From Pararge aegeria (Eukaryota > Arthropoda > Insecta > Lepidoptera > Nymphalidae), in NCBI RefSeq assembly GCF_905163445.1, contig NC_053183.1:4402001-4466000 (forward strand): 64,000 nucleotides of DNA, written 5' to 3'. Made by a program: the position numbers and the translations under genes. The notes under the pieces are model-generated. The model was not told the origin of the DNA and made no database searches. It worked only from the letters and a program-made list of their open reading frames with translations. Positions within the stretch are counted from its first letter, which is position 1; each line of letters begins with the position of its first letter. This document shows, one piece after another, positions 31,450-43,350 of the stretch.

Positions 31450-33190
31450 GTCGATACCGAAATTAGTATATGCCTTTCACATCAGTCTTATAGCCACTGT
31501 ATGTGTGTGTGTGTTTAGGGCTTTACTTAAAGGGCTACATATATAACACAGGTTTTATCAAATGTAACTTATTGTTACAAAGATTAACGGCTTCAAAAAT
31601 AAGCTAGCTCTGTTAACTTTATTTTATACTAAGAATCATATAAATACATTATTAATATCCGAACAACATATAGCTTTACACTAATATACAATTTACGGCC
31701 TTATCTACAAATAGAAACACAAACAAACACTTCAGTTTTATTATCTAAATAGATATTTATGTACAATTTAAACCTAGTTCTACTTAAATACTTTTACTCT
31801 TTTACTTTTTTACTTTCTGACTTTGAAAATAGAAAACATTATACTATTATTTTATATTACAAATAATTAATGTGCATGTTGAAAATGCACATAATGTAGG
31901 AAAAAGATGGCTGGGGATAACGTAACTTGAAATTAAATGTAATGGAAGTATCATTTTAAAGCGTGTAAGCAACATCTAGCTTCATCAAAGGACAGTTCGC
32001 TTTTAGGCAAACGTCAGGCAATTACTTTGATTTCATAAAGCCAATATAATATAAGAGCGCGGACCACGCCTCTATAAAATACCTAACATGCAATGCTTAC
32101 ATTATGCAGCAGACAAGTAAAGAAACTGTTAGGAAACAATCGTTATACAGCTAAGCTTTCTCATTAGGTAAACAATAATGTTACGTTTAGAGTTAGGCAT
32201 AGGTACCTACCTACTGAGAAGTAACTTTTCTCTAGTCGGCAGGTAAGTTACGCGCGAAATTAATCATCAATTTAATCTACAAAATTTTAGATCGAGGAAT
32301 TAATTGATTACGTACCAACAGTAACACACGCGTGGCGTGCACTCCATACATGCACAAAAGCGCTGCCTACCCTAACATATTTGTATAACTGGCAAGAGAG
32401 GAGGATTTTGACATTCTATGCCATTTTACTGCTTTATGCTTAACCTGTTCCAAATTCCTGTGCACCCCACTGCGTACCAAGTGCGTCCTTTTCCGACACC
32501 ATTCTGTCGTAGAGCAACTTAATAAAGGTATTAGAATTATTTTAAATTTGATTGATTCTGAAGTTAACAACTTCGGCATCCATAAGGATATATTAATATG
32601 CATGATCCTCAATAGTCATTACATTAATGCTTAATCTTATGATATTTTTAAAACTAGACAAACGCGTTTTTACCAGCAGACACCAGACGGAGGTCACTGA
32701 ACTCACGTGAAAAAACCGAACATACTGCATGAGAGAAATGATGATGGGCGTATCCGAACTGCATGCTGTTTTTTTGCGCATTTTGACATGACATTTTTTC
32801 ATTAGGGGGTCGTTCAGCGCCTCTGTCCACTACCTCGTCCCCTATAGGAACGCCGTGCGCCCGGTCCCGCGGGTGAGGCATAATATAATTTTGTAGCAAT
32901 AAGCTCGTAAAAAATTGACAAATTGACGTCTGGGACTGTAGGCTTATCCTACTAATATTATAAATGCAAAAGTTTTTATGGATGGATGTTAGTTACTGAC
33001 TGGATCTTGGATTGACATAGATTATATCCTGGATTGACACATAGGTTGCTTTTTATTCCAGGAAAATGTACGGTCCACGGTTCCCGTAAGATTCATGGAA
33101 AACAAAAAAACCGCATAAGAAGCTGGGGCAACAGCTGGTTATAACTAAACGGTGCTGATTTCATTGCGCTAAATATCTGGTAAAAATTTA
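31450..33190. other. AT-rich gene-free stretch with MITE and repeat fragments
   Basis: Holds a reversed hAT-like MITE without a clear target duplication (about 32331-32473, containing CATACATGCACAAAAGCGC) and a repeat starting CTACTAATATTATAAATGC (about 32948-33140). Nothing else recognised. Confidence 0.45.
32331..32473 (-). mobile_element. hAT-like MITE, decayed ends
   Basis: CGTGGCGTGCACTCCATACA to TGTGCACCCCACTG, the same layout as 21554-21694 but with damaged terminal bases and no visible 8-bp duplication. Confidence 0.6.
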
Positions 33191-33196
33191 TGTTTT

Positions 33197-33390
33197 GACG
33201 ACCTCTCTGGCGCAACGGCGAGCGCTGTGAATTTAAGTAGGAGTTCCCGGGTTCGATTCCCGGCAGGGACAATTTGGGAATTTATAATTTCTGAATTTTC
33301 GCTGGTCTGGCCTGGTGGCTTTGGCCGTGGCTAGTTACCACCCTACCGACGAAGACGTGCCGCTAAGCTATTTAGTGTTCCGGTAAAAAA
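33197..33390 (+). mobile_element. tRNA-derived SINE (family C)
   Basis: The head is CTCTGGCGCAACGGCGAGCG with box B GGGTTCGATTCCCGGCAGGG. The body reads GGCCGTGGCTAGTTACCACC then GACGTGCCGCTAAGC. It lies just upstream of a near-perfect hairpin. Confidence 0.75.
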
Positions 33391-33402
33391 CAAAACGACA
33401 CA

Positions 33403-33455
33403 AAAAGCTCCGCTACTTTAATGTCCAGAGTGGACATTAAAGTAGCTGAGCTTTT
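33403..33455. repeat. Near-perfect hairpin, 25-bp arms (24/25), 3-nt loop
   Basis: Arms 33403-33427 and 33431-33455 with loop GAG; one mismatch. The arm contains GCTACTTTAATGTCCA. Confidence 0.88.
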
Positions 33456-34334
33456 ATCTCCTGGAAAAGTATCCGAGATCGCCTGCGATCTCAGTATTTG
33501 GCTACACATGCTATCCGTCGCATGCGCATTGCTTGCGACAGATTGCCTTGTGTATGGACTTTAATAACACGCTCACAGCAGCTTTGCTTTGATCTTTCGC
33601 ATCTGGCTTAATGAGCAGGTAGATACTCGTATATAGTTACTATTTGAAATAGTTGTTAGCACCGATAAGATACCTCTAACGTCCTTGATGTAAAGTCAGC
33701 CTTGCGATAATAATAAAAAATATACAAAAGAATATATGTAAACGAGCATTTATTATCTTGATAATGTTACCCAATTTATCGAAGTAATATGAAACCTACA
33801 TAATTTATCGAAATAATATGTTTACATTTTTATACCGATTACAGGTATTTGCTTATCTCTTTTGCACATTCGGTTGTTTATAATATAAGAGAGAGATGGT
33901 TGTATGAATTCGGTGCGCCCAAGCAAGCAGCCATACAAAGGATGGCGTCATCACGGCCTAGACAAGGCCGTACGGTCATTTATACGAGAACACAAAGTAC
34001 ATAGGTACGTCAGACGATGCTTTGTACAGTTTATAGTTACATTTTAGCGTTGATGATAACCTTAGGTTAGGCAGTTTAACTAAACTAAGTTTAGAGCACA
34101 TTAGAGCACATTTTAAGTACGACGGACCTATGACGGATACGATTCGGTTTTAGTGTGTTTGTTTGTTACCTACCGTTTTCCTCTAAAATTAATGAACCCG
34201 TTTGATGCGGTTTTTAATTTATATTTTACGGATGACCTTATGTTATATTTAAAGCTGCAACCAGACTCTGAGTAAGTTTATATTCTCAAATAAAGAAACG
34301 TCATTTCCCTGTACGAGTTTCCAGGACCAACCTG

Positions 34335-34435
34335 CAAAAATTACTGGAAAAAGAGTACCTGGGAAACAGACAAAGAAATGGATCGACGATAAAAGAGAGT
34401 GGACCGGACCGGATCATCTGACGATTTTTTACCAG
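34335..34435 (+). pseudogene. Fragment like an RTE-type reverse transcriptase C-terminus
   Basis: One frame reads KITGKRVPGKQTKKWIDD, which resembles the GKR-x-RGRPKKRWIDD region near the end of RTE-type proteins. Short and isolated. Confidence 0.35.
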
Positions 34436-35182
34436 CTGCCTTCGCAATATCCATTTAAGATGGCATCTAATGACGATGACGATTATACCAGACATCATGA
34501 TTTTACAACTCTGTATACCTAGGTACAAATTCGATAGCATTGAGTCACGTATGATAACTTAAACTCGTTGAAAACTACACATGCCCAAGTGTAACAAGCC
34601 TTAGAATTTAATTACTTCAAGTTCGAACAAAGGGGTTTAAATATTTTAGTATAGAGCCTTGCATTCCTGCTGTCCTCCATTTTTTTCTCCAAAATTGCGG
34701 TCAAAAGATAGAAACAAGTATTATGTAAGACAAAAGTGTCAGGTTTCCGAGATATAAACTTATATTATAAGCCGTCAAAGTTTTACTAATTGCCTTCAAT
34801 GAATAAGCTCCAAACCAAAATTAAACGCAGGTAAGTAAACCACAGAATTCAGAACGTAGTGGGTACCACAGAATTGGCAGTTCATCTGTCAATCCAAGTT
34901 TAGATAAACAAGATATTGTCAAAGTCAATTTACTTATTATTATGGGTATTTTCATGGTCATCTTTGTTTTTTTTTTATAGGTCAGTATATTTTCCCTATG
35001 AACCTGAAGGATTTTAAGTAAATCTAAGTAAAGTGATCGCTTTTTTTATATTAATTTTTACAACTTTGTTGGCTTGATTAATCTGTACACACATGCCATC
35101 AGTACAATTGCGTCTTTCCAGTACCAACAGTCTGAGAAAGAGGACGGACGGACGGTCAGATTAATGAATCCCCAACTATGTT

Positions 35183-35712
35183 ATGAAAATTAAGCTTAAT
35201 TTGCGATACTCCGTGTTAGGATTTAAATTTAACTAGCATTATAATTTCCACTTTGTTATTTTTTTTAATTTAATCTTATTTTTGAACGAGACGATCGGTT
35301 GTCATTCTCCGATTGGTTAACGCCGGTAGACGCATAACGGCGGGAACCAATCAAATTGCTTGGATTCTACCTGGACGCTATGAGTTTTGGCGGGAAATTG
35401 GGTTTTCTTCTTGGCGGGTTGGATCGTTCTTTTAGAGAGTTGTGAAGTGAATTGCGAGGTTGTAAAACGATAAGTTCATATTGTAATAAAGTAAATTAAT
35501 AAAGTGATACTTGTATGGTATGTTTATTTGCATCTTTTCGTGGCCTCATTGCTATCCTACTGAAGTTCTAATATCCGCGAAAAGCAGGAGAATGGTGTAA
35601 TTTAAATTTTTTTCAATTCTTATACTCCAGTCTCCACACCAAACAGCTTTTTGTCGCACCGAAACCGGAGCATCCTCAGGAGATGTTGACTTTACAATGA
35701 ATAATTGTTAAT
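35183..35712. mobile_element. Foldback MITE split by a solo LTR
   Basis: The left piece (AAAATTAAGCTTAATTTGCG to 35213) and right piece (TCCGCGAAAAGCAGGAGAAT onward from 35574) rejoin into the same order seen inverted at about 25160-25190 and 44850-44885. The right piece continues to GCATCCTCAGGAGATGTTGA. Confidence 0.7.
35214..35573 (+). mobile_element. Solo LTR of a retrotransposon, 360 bp, 4-bp target duplication
   Basis: Starts TGTTAGGATTT and ends GTTCTAATA (TG...TA; the last base pair is probably changed from CA). TCCG occurs on both sides (35210-35213 and 35574-35577). CCAAT-type motifs and an AATAAAGTAAATTAATAAAG region fit LTR control signals. Gypsy-like by duplication length only. 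No retroviral coding sequence is present. Confidence 0.7.
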
Positions 35713-36523
35713 CCTCAAATTGCGTGTGTTCTGACCTTATTAAATTCCAATCAAACATAGGTAGGTAGTTATGTTGTTTATTAATATGCAGCGTGGAAAA
35801 TTTTAAAAGCTTTACATAATTAAAAAATGTATCTACTAGGTATGTCATTAATTTTGTATTTATGCAAATCGATGTTTTAAATATAGGCATTAAATTACAA
35901 CAAATATTAATTTATTTCCATCTATTATGTTATCTACGTTTATAAATAATATCGTAGATGTTAAAAGTGAATCATAACGTATATATTACTTAAAAGATAT
36001 AAATACCTATCCTATAGATATCTATCTATATTATATAATGTCCTATCATGATTGTGTTACGGGCCAAAGTGGCCTATATAGAAACTATATTTATATTAAA
36101 GAAAAGAGCTGTACACGATTAATTTAAAATGTTAGTTTACGTGAATCTCTAAGTGATACAGAAATAGATATACCTTATATATAAGGAAAAAGTGCTTATA
36201 TGTAAGGTCTTTAATTCTTTTTTTTTCCTTGAAATTAATATATTTTGATTTAATTTGATTTTATCTAGACTTTTATTTGTTTTAAGGGTCATGTTATAAG
36301 TATCGTTTTTTTCAGAGATTGCAGCAAATCACATAAGTTCGTAGCCTGGTTGGAGATTGTAATTCAAGTAAAATGAGCCATTTTATCGTATAATCATTTC
36401 GAGATTCAGTATAGGTAACCTGAATTAATATGTGTTTAGAAGGTTAGACTTTTTATTATTATTATTAATTTTTGGCACTATTCCACGCGGGCATGACCTT
36501 TACAGTAATTAAATAAATAAATA

Positions 36524-36748
36524 TAAATATACTACGCATATACACCTCACCATCTAGCCCCAAAGTAAGCGTAGCTTGTGTTATGAGTACCAACATAGCT
36601 TATGAATATTTTTGTGATATAATACACATAAATACTTGTAATATACAGATAAACACCCAGACACTGAAAACATTAAAGTTCATCTCTCACATTTTTCCAG
36701 TTGTGTGAATCGAACCCACGGCCTTAGATGCAGAAAGCAGGGTCAAAT
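36524..36748 (-). mobile_element. tRNA-derived SINE (family A)
   Basis: Contains CATCTAGCCCCAAAGTAAGC, GATAAACACCCAGACACTGA and GAATCGAACCCACGGCCTTA; the head is truncated before the box A end. Confidence 0.85.
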
Positions 36749-36779
36749 TAGTTAAGTTGTAAGTTTTATTGTTATATCT

Positions 36780-36965
36780 ATATATATAAAAGAAAGTTGT
36801 GTTAGTTTATAACTCGAGAACGGCTAGACCAACTTTTATGATATTTGATTTTTTGAATTATTCTTAGTCCGGAATAGGATAAAAAGTATCAAAATATAGT
36901 ATTCATAAAAAATATTGTTTGGCGGTAAGAAGTTCTCCGGGACAGCTAGTTATCAATAAATATAT
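36780..36965 (+). mobile_element. Dispersed repeat (AGAAAGTTGTGTTAGTT family)
   Basis: TATATATAAAAGAAAGTTGT, TATAACTCGAGAACGGCTAG and TAGTCCGGAATAGGATAAAA recur at 54190-54340 and 57714-57870. It ends GGGACAGCTAGTTATC. Confidence 0.6.
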
Positions 36966-37341
36966 ATGTGTATATAAATAGATAGGTTCGCTTGGCTGAT
37001 GTCCTTGTGTTCCGACTCGGAGTTGTCGATGGACAGACGAGGCGTCGACCGATAACTATCTTAAGGTCAGTACTATCAGCGTGACGTCAGCTCGTACCAT
37101 GCCTTGTTTAATGCTTGTATTGCAAGTTACGAACGATAACTCTCGTATTGAATGCCACCTGCAACGTTCCAATATACCTACTTCATTATATTTTTGTGGA
37201 GAGCTCTTCTTGACTTTGAATATTTTGACTTCCTTCCCGACAGCTATTTTTTTTATAGTTGTAGCCTGTAGCCAACATTTAACTTTACTATGAATTAATA
37301 GCTAGCATCGATACAAATTGCCATTTTGTGACGACAGATCC

Positions 37342-37460
37342 GCAGGGTGATTACGTATCTCGCGACAGGCGCATTTTATAAACAAAAGTGACGATCGACA
37401 GCAGTGATTGCAAGATTTACGCCTGTCGCAAGCCTGTCGCGAGATACGTTATCACCCTGC
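37342..37460. repeat. Inverted repeat with 29-bp arms (28/29), MITE-like
   Basis: GCAGGGTGATTACGTATCTC... at 37342-37370 is inverted at 37432-37460 with one mismatch. The 61-bp spacer contains a second GCCTGTCGC repeat. It could fold as a long hairpin. Confidence 0.75.
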
Positions 37461-37794
37461 CGAATACAGTAGTGAGCACCACCGGTACCTCTTCCCGCGG
37501 GTGTCGTACGATGCTAACAAGGAAATATACCTACTTAACAGAGAACGGGCAGCAGTTTCTACTATTATCTACTACGATCTCTATGGTTGCCATAACTTCT
37601 GGGAATCAATACCTACGGGACGTTTCTACTCCGTTGCCCAAAACCCGACATCCGACATTGACACCATAATAAATATACCTAGCATGCATTTTTTTATAGG
37701 CATTTAGAAGAAGAAGAAGACAAAGAAGCACTTTTTGCACGTATAAAATACAGGAAAAGAAGCAGTAAGGAGTATACAGTACACAATGTAGACA

Positions 37795-37880
37795 TGCCAA
37801 GGCGGCCTTATTGCTGCAAGCTTTTGCAGGCAACCTTTGTAGATAGGACTTACAGCAAGAAAATGGGATAGTGCCAAGAT
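37795..37880 (-). mobile_element. LINE 3'-tail fragment
   Basis: AAGGCGGCCTTATTGCTGC then GCAGGCAACCTTTG, a decayed copy of the hairpin-bearing tail family. Confidence 0.45.
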
Positions 37881-38347
37881 GAGAAGAAGTTGATAGGCAT
37901 TTACTCTGTTCTACTTTTGTTTTATTGTACGTACTATACATTTATTGTTGAAGGTGGGCGTTAATATTTGCGACACAGTTTATACTACTCAGTTTATATA
38001 ACAGTTATTGCGGCACCATGTTTATTGTGTCAATTCGGTACCCTTACCAAATATTCTAAATAAATAAATTGAAAAAAAATGTGTGAGCGATCCAAACCGT
38101 ATCAAAAGTATAAAATAAACTAAATCTAAATAATTGAATCCAATTTTTTTTTTAATTTATTTATAACAAATTTATGTTTAAATTTTATTTTGTCAAAATA
38201 AATAAATCTTTAAGTGCCATGTTGAAATATTTTACTGGTGCTGCCATCAGTTAATTACAATTAAAGCTGAAATACGTACAAAAAGTCACTGAAGTCTAGT
38301 TTTACCTTAATAATCTAATAGTGGTGAACATAATACCTAGTAACCTA

Positions 38348-38467
38348 GTAACTAATCACGGCCGAAGCCCCACCAGACCAGCCCAAATTGCCCCCGCTGG
38401 GAATCGAACCGGGACCTTCATCCCGTATAAGACCACAGAAATCAGAACTGCGCCAGGGAAGTCGTAA
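38348..38467 (-). mobile_element. tRNA-derived SINE (family C), partial
   Basis: Complement of the family C head and body start: CCGCTGGGAATCGAACCGGG and TGCGCCAGGGAAGTCGT. The 3' part is missing. Confidence 0.65.
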
Positions 38468-38544
38468 AAATGAAGCTAATTACATAGCTATAAATAAAAA
38501 AAATTAAAAACGACAGAAAGTAAATTGGTAAACTTAACTCACTA

Positions 38545-38910
38545 TTTTCTGGTGGCGGCCATCTTGGATTTGTATTCTACTAGTCAATATATGTAATTCG
38601 CCATTTCGTGGTGGCGGCCATCTTGGGTATGGTATGAAGTATGGTATTCTATATCTAGTCAGCCCTTTTATTTAATACTCATATTCAACGAGTTGCGACA
38701 AATATATAATCCGCCATTTTTGGCGGCGGCCATCTTGGACCGATTTTCGTCAAACATGGCTAAGAACGACTAATTCACCATTCCAAACAAAAAAAACACA
38801 AAATCAAAATCGGATAATCCCTTCAGCCACGATGCCACAGACAGACACACACACACACACAGACGCCACGCCAATCACACATAACACGCCATCTTATTTG
38901 CGTCGGGTTT
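38545..38910. repeat. Repeat with three GGCGGCCATCTTGG units and an (AC)n tail
   Basis: GG(T/C)GGCGGCCATCTTGG recurs at 38551, 38610 and 38722. It is followed by GATTTTCGTCAAACATGGCT, (AC)n at about 38845-38865 and TTGCGTCGGGTTTGAAAA, a sequence type I recall as common in lepidopteran genomes. Confidence 0.5.
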
Positions 38911-38989
38911 GAAAAAGGATTACCGACGAATCACACAGTCATTCACAGTTTCGTAAATGAAGCCCTCTATCCCATAGTAAGTGGAAGAC

Positions 38990-39195
38990 ATAGCGAGTTT
39001 CTCTGCGAGTGTTTACCTCGTCTATTTCAGTGAACAGCGTGGGCGCGGGGTGCGTCGCACTCTAGACGCACGACCTCAGCACTCATCGGGGTCAAGGACA
39101 TAGGAAACACCGAACTGTACAGTGCACACTTTGACGACAGGTCTGGGTAAACACTACGCCCATTATCGCGGCACTAACTAGATAAATTACAAAGT
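38990..39195 (-). promoter_or_regulatory. GC-rich island, candidate 5' non-coding exon or promoter
   Basis: GC-rich sequence ending on the minus strand at GACGAG|GTAAAC, a plausible splice donor (exon low end 39017). TCAAGGACA at 39092-39100 (plus strand) matches the NR5 site YCAAGGYCR at 8 of 9 positions. Upstream of Hr39 in the right orientation, but there is no direct evidence of transcription. Confidence 0.2.
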
Positions 39196-39319
39196 CAATG
39201 ATCTCAAAGACGACACGGTTCATGGCACTGACCCGTGCTCCGAGAGGATGGAATCTTTATTCTTCATAGACTTATTGCATCACTGTTTTAATTGAAGCAA
39301 TTATAATAGCTCATGCTTT

Positions 39320-39505
39320 AATGTGACAACATCGTGAGGAAACCTGCATACCTAAGACTTCTCCATAACGTTCTCTAAAGCATGAGATATCTACGAATCT
39401 ACGAGTGGACTACGGCCTAGATCCTTCTCGATCTGCGAGGAGACCCGTGCCCTGCAGTGGGCTAGCAATGGGTTGAGGATGACGAAAATGACGATGATGA
39501 TGATG
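39320..39505 (+). mobile_element. SINE family B, 3' part
   Basis: GTGAGGAAACCTGCATACCT, GAGGAGACCCGTGCCCTGCA, GTGGGCTAGCAATGGGTTGA and a (GAT)n tail. The tRNA-like head is missing. Confidence 0.7.
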
Positions 39506-39509
39506 TATG

Positions 39510-40740
39510 GAACAAACAAAATAGCATCGCAAATCTTATTCTTCAATACTACTTCTTCTATTTTTCTAACCGAGCAAAATTTTATTATGAACTTATAAAT
39601 TCTCTTGGATGTCATATATTTCTATGCCATATTTTAATAACATCGAGTAGAAGTTGTACGGTGTAACACAAGCAATCCTGAAAAATAAATAGACAAACTT
39701 TCGCATTTTATAATATTAGAGTGGATACTTTCTAACACTGATTAAACACCCGACAGCGCAAAGCTAAAACCGGTGGACCATAGACAGTGTCGTACACGGG
39801 ATTTTAGGCCAGGGTGGGCAATAAGAATGGCATTAAATGGAAAGTCCCCTCTCCTATAAGAGTCATATAGAAATGTATATGTATTGTTCGTGAATGTATA
39901 ATATACATTATATATTATAATATCTATTCGTTTAATAATATTACATACCTACCAATACACATACATACATTGTACACGCAATTCACTGTCTCGAGCGCAC
40001 CGCGTTAGTTGCACGAGAGTGGACGCGTCTGATAAAGTGCGAGTGTCGAACCTGTGCTACACTATCCAATACAACACAGCAGACAATACAGAGGCAATCT
40101 ACAAACAGGAGGTGAAACTATTGCTGTGAATGTTTAGACAAAAAAATCCACGACTCGTTGCGATAATCTATATAGCTTGTGGAGATGCTAAGGTTAGGGC
40201 CATATGCGCTTCAAAAACGCAATCTGGTTGGTTTATTTGCTCATGTGTCTCAATTTTTCACTCGCATGACAGGTCTTATCGTTCTATTTCACAAGGAACT
40301 TATTAGGCCCGGCAATAACTATAGAGTCTTTCAATAAATCAATACAACTATTACATACAAGTTGTAGCAATAAATCCGTATAACTGGTAGTTAATGTCGA
40401 ACATTTCTATTTATTATTTGTTGCAGAGCTGGTTCCATTGCTTGTTAGCGCCGCTGCAGTTGCGAGATGCGGGTTATGAAAGGTTTCCTTTCCGAGTGGG
40501 TAGATAGACATTGTCGCAAATATACTATTGAAGTTGTTCGCAGACTGCTGTAAGAGCCGCAGCAAATATTCGATAAAAGAAAGAGAATATTCAAGAACTT
40601 GTAATGTCATCGACATCAAACTGTGTTTATTCTGGTGCATTGAGGAAAATTGCGACATATCATTACTTACTTAAGTATTTATAATTCAAGTGTAAATTAC
40701 TTTGTCGATATCGTAAATTACATCGTAGGTTGAATTAAAA
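39510..40740. other. No gene recognised
   Basis: AT-rich sequence with a decayed hAT-like MITE remnant (about 39793-39870, CAGGGTGGGCAATAAGAATG). Nothing else identified. Confidence 0.4.
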
Positions 40741-40744
40741 TAAA

Positions 40745-40998
40745 TAAATAAAATAAATATACTACGACAATACACACATCGCCATCTAGCCCCAAAGTAA
40801 GCATAGCTTGTGTTATGGGTACTAAGATGACTGATGAATATTTATATGAATAATATAAATACTTATAATATATAGATACACACCCAGACACTGAAAAACA
40901 TTCGTGTTCATCACACAAACATTGTCTAGTTGTGGGAATCGAACCCACGGCCTTGGCTCAGAAAGCAGGGTCGCTGCCCACTGCGCCAATCGGCCGTC
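40745..40998 (-). mobile_element. tRNA-derived SINE (family A), full length
   Basis: From CGGCCGATTGGCGCAGTGGG (complement at 40980-40996) to a TATTTATTTTATTTATTT tail; box B GTGGGTTCGATTCCCAC is intact. Confidence 0.9.
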
Positions 40999-41495
40999 TC
41001 CAAATTATAAGTTTCATTATAAGATCTTGAATAGAGGCTTTATTTTGTTTTAAATCCTATTGTGTGAAAAATTACGAGGACGTAGGACTTCACGCATAGG
41101 ACGAGCCGAAGAAGTGCGGTCGACTTATATTGTTAGCGTTATTCGAATTAATTTTATTTATTTATTTATTTGGTATCTATGACCCATCACTACGCACTAC
41201 ACTATAACATAAATAGAATAAATAAATAAATAAATTGGTTGCCTGTAAAGTCGGTATACGGGCGAAAGTTTTACGTGACAACGACTTTGAGTGGTAAAAT
41301 AATTTTAATGTGAATATTCATTCGTATAGTAGGAAGAAGGATGAAATAATAGTAACAATTTAAAACATTTATTTATACAAAGAATTATATTTAAAACATT
41401 AATTTATACAAAGAATCTCGCACTGAATTTCATATTAACAAAATTTTATTTTTACCTTTACACATACATACGTATTTATATACAAATATATTGTT

Positions 41496-41550
41496 GTATA
41501 CGCTGTTTCATTGTACGCAATACATTTGCGTACAATGAAACAGCGTTTAC
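41496..41550. repeat. Near-perfect hairpin, 25-bp arms (24/25), 5-nt loop
   Basis: Arms 41496-41520 and 41526-41550 around TACAT; the arm contains CGCTGTTTCATTGTACGCAA. Confidence 0.88.
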
Positions 41551-42750
41551 TACAAAGGGACGCGTGCCTTTCACTTTTTATGTCTGTCTCTCTCGCTCTT
41601 AGGCGGGCTAACCATGCCCGAGTGGAAGGGACGCGTGCCTCTCACTCGCTCTCATTGTGAGCGCATAACGTGAGCGGAGCGTAACGCAGTTTCTTGAAGT
41701 GTCACCCGGCAAACCAATTTATAAGACGTTGTCACGTCAAAAAAATAAAAAAAGTAAGTACCACAACCGTAAATTAACTGTTCTACTTCTAATGATTGTC
41801 TCAATGAACCAGTTGTTATGATGGATGCAGGAATTGAATAGTTGATGTTGTTTATTCGCAATAGACCTCAACGTTTGGACCTGCGTCGCGGCACTAACGA
41901 CAGTCTGCGAACATCTTATATGCTGTATGAAAGTATGATCAACCCACTCTAGGGACGCGATTGTAGATGATTACAGGCTCGGAGAGAGTTTACAATGATG
42001 TAGGTAGTACAGAATAGATAGTAGAATAGTAGTTACTAGATATAAGTAGCAAAGTGAAATGACAAAACGACTTACTAAATAAAACTTGCAATTAATGTAC
42101 GTGTTTCAACTGTAAATTACATACTTAAGGCCACTCTCTTTGTAATAAAAAACTTTAAAAACGTATAAAAAAAATATGTTGTATATAAACCTACCCGTAT
42201 CATATCACTAAAACAAGCATTTTTTTATTAAATAATAAATTTTATTTTTATTTCAATGTTAATTTTTGTATATATACACTTTACTTTTTTAATTTCTAAT
42301 CCCTTAATTTTGAAATTATTTTGTGTACGAGTCCCCGACCTGAAAAAAATAGTTTTTGTTTTTTTTTTTCATCCACTATTTGACCATAAAAACACTGTTC
42401 TATGTGGATAATATATACTATTATTGTAGGTAATATATATATTTGTGACGCTACTATAGGTATTCATATATCTTAAAATTGTTCACGTAGGTATTCAAAA
42501 CCCCCAGTGTGGTTTTTTTCTCATTCCTACTATAGCGGTGACAGGTGCGATTGCGACATCGATAATCGCATATCGCAGATATCATCGCGAAACCTTGTCG
42601 ACACGCGCAGACATTTACTCGCGACCTTAAAGCTTTAAAAACAAATAATAAACGCCGACCATAAAGTAAACGTGTTCCACATTCTGGTGAGCGTTACGTT
42701 TCCAATTCGCTTTGTTTCATGTTTGCCTGCAGCGTTTGGACAGCTGTAGT

Positions 42751-43350
42751 CTTAGTACAAGATTTGTTCGCTCGCAATCGAGGAGTAGTTTTCGCATATC
42801 AAACACTATACCGACAAGTTGAAATTGGCGTTATTTTAATCGGTTTAGAGTCACAAATTCCGTACTTCTGATTTTTGTTTTACAATTGGTCGAATTTTAA
42901 CGAAAGGCAACCAAACCGAACTAAGTTTTTTTCGAAACATTCAGGGCCTTCCATCTAAATGTGTCATAACGTCGCTGAAGTTAAGCATCTTGTCTATCAT
43001 AACTCCAATCGACGACATCTTTCAAATGACAGAGCATGAAAAATACTGCAATATTAATTATACACACTCAAATTCAAAAATTCAAAATTCATTTATTTCA
43101 AGTAGGCCTAAGCGCTTTTGAAACGTCTAGTCTGTCTGCTTGTAGTGACTCTATCACTAAGCCGGAAGCCCTAAATGTTTCAAAACTACTACATGACGTC
43201 CAAATGTTCTGCCAAAAGCCCTAACTGACGAATTGCAGACAATTTTAGCTTCAAAACAACACGCATGAGATCCACTCTCGAGAGATTTTACTCTCATGTT
43301 CAATACTCGAAAACGAGTCCCCGTGGCGAGCGAGTAAATCTTGTACTAAG
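42751..43350. mobile_element. Non-autonomous DNA element, about 45-bp diverged terminal inverted repeats
   Basis: Starts CTTAGTACAAGATTTGTTCG and ends CGAGTAAATCTTGTACTAAG; the similarity of the inverted ends continues through the GAGGAGTAGTTTTCG region. A LINE tail (43065-43175) is inserted inside. No transposase seen. Confidence 0.65.
43065..43175 (-). mobile_element. LINE 3'-tail fragment (TTTCAAGTAGGCCTA family)
   Basis: ATTTATTTCAAGTAGGCCTA and TTTTGAAACGTCTAGTCTGT; nested in the 42751-43350 element. Confidence 0.65.
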
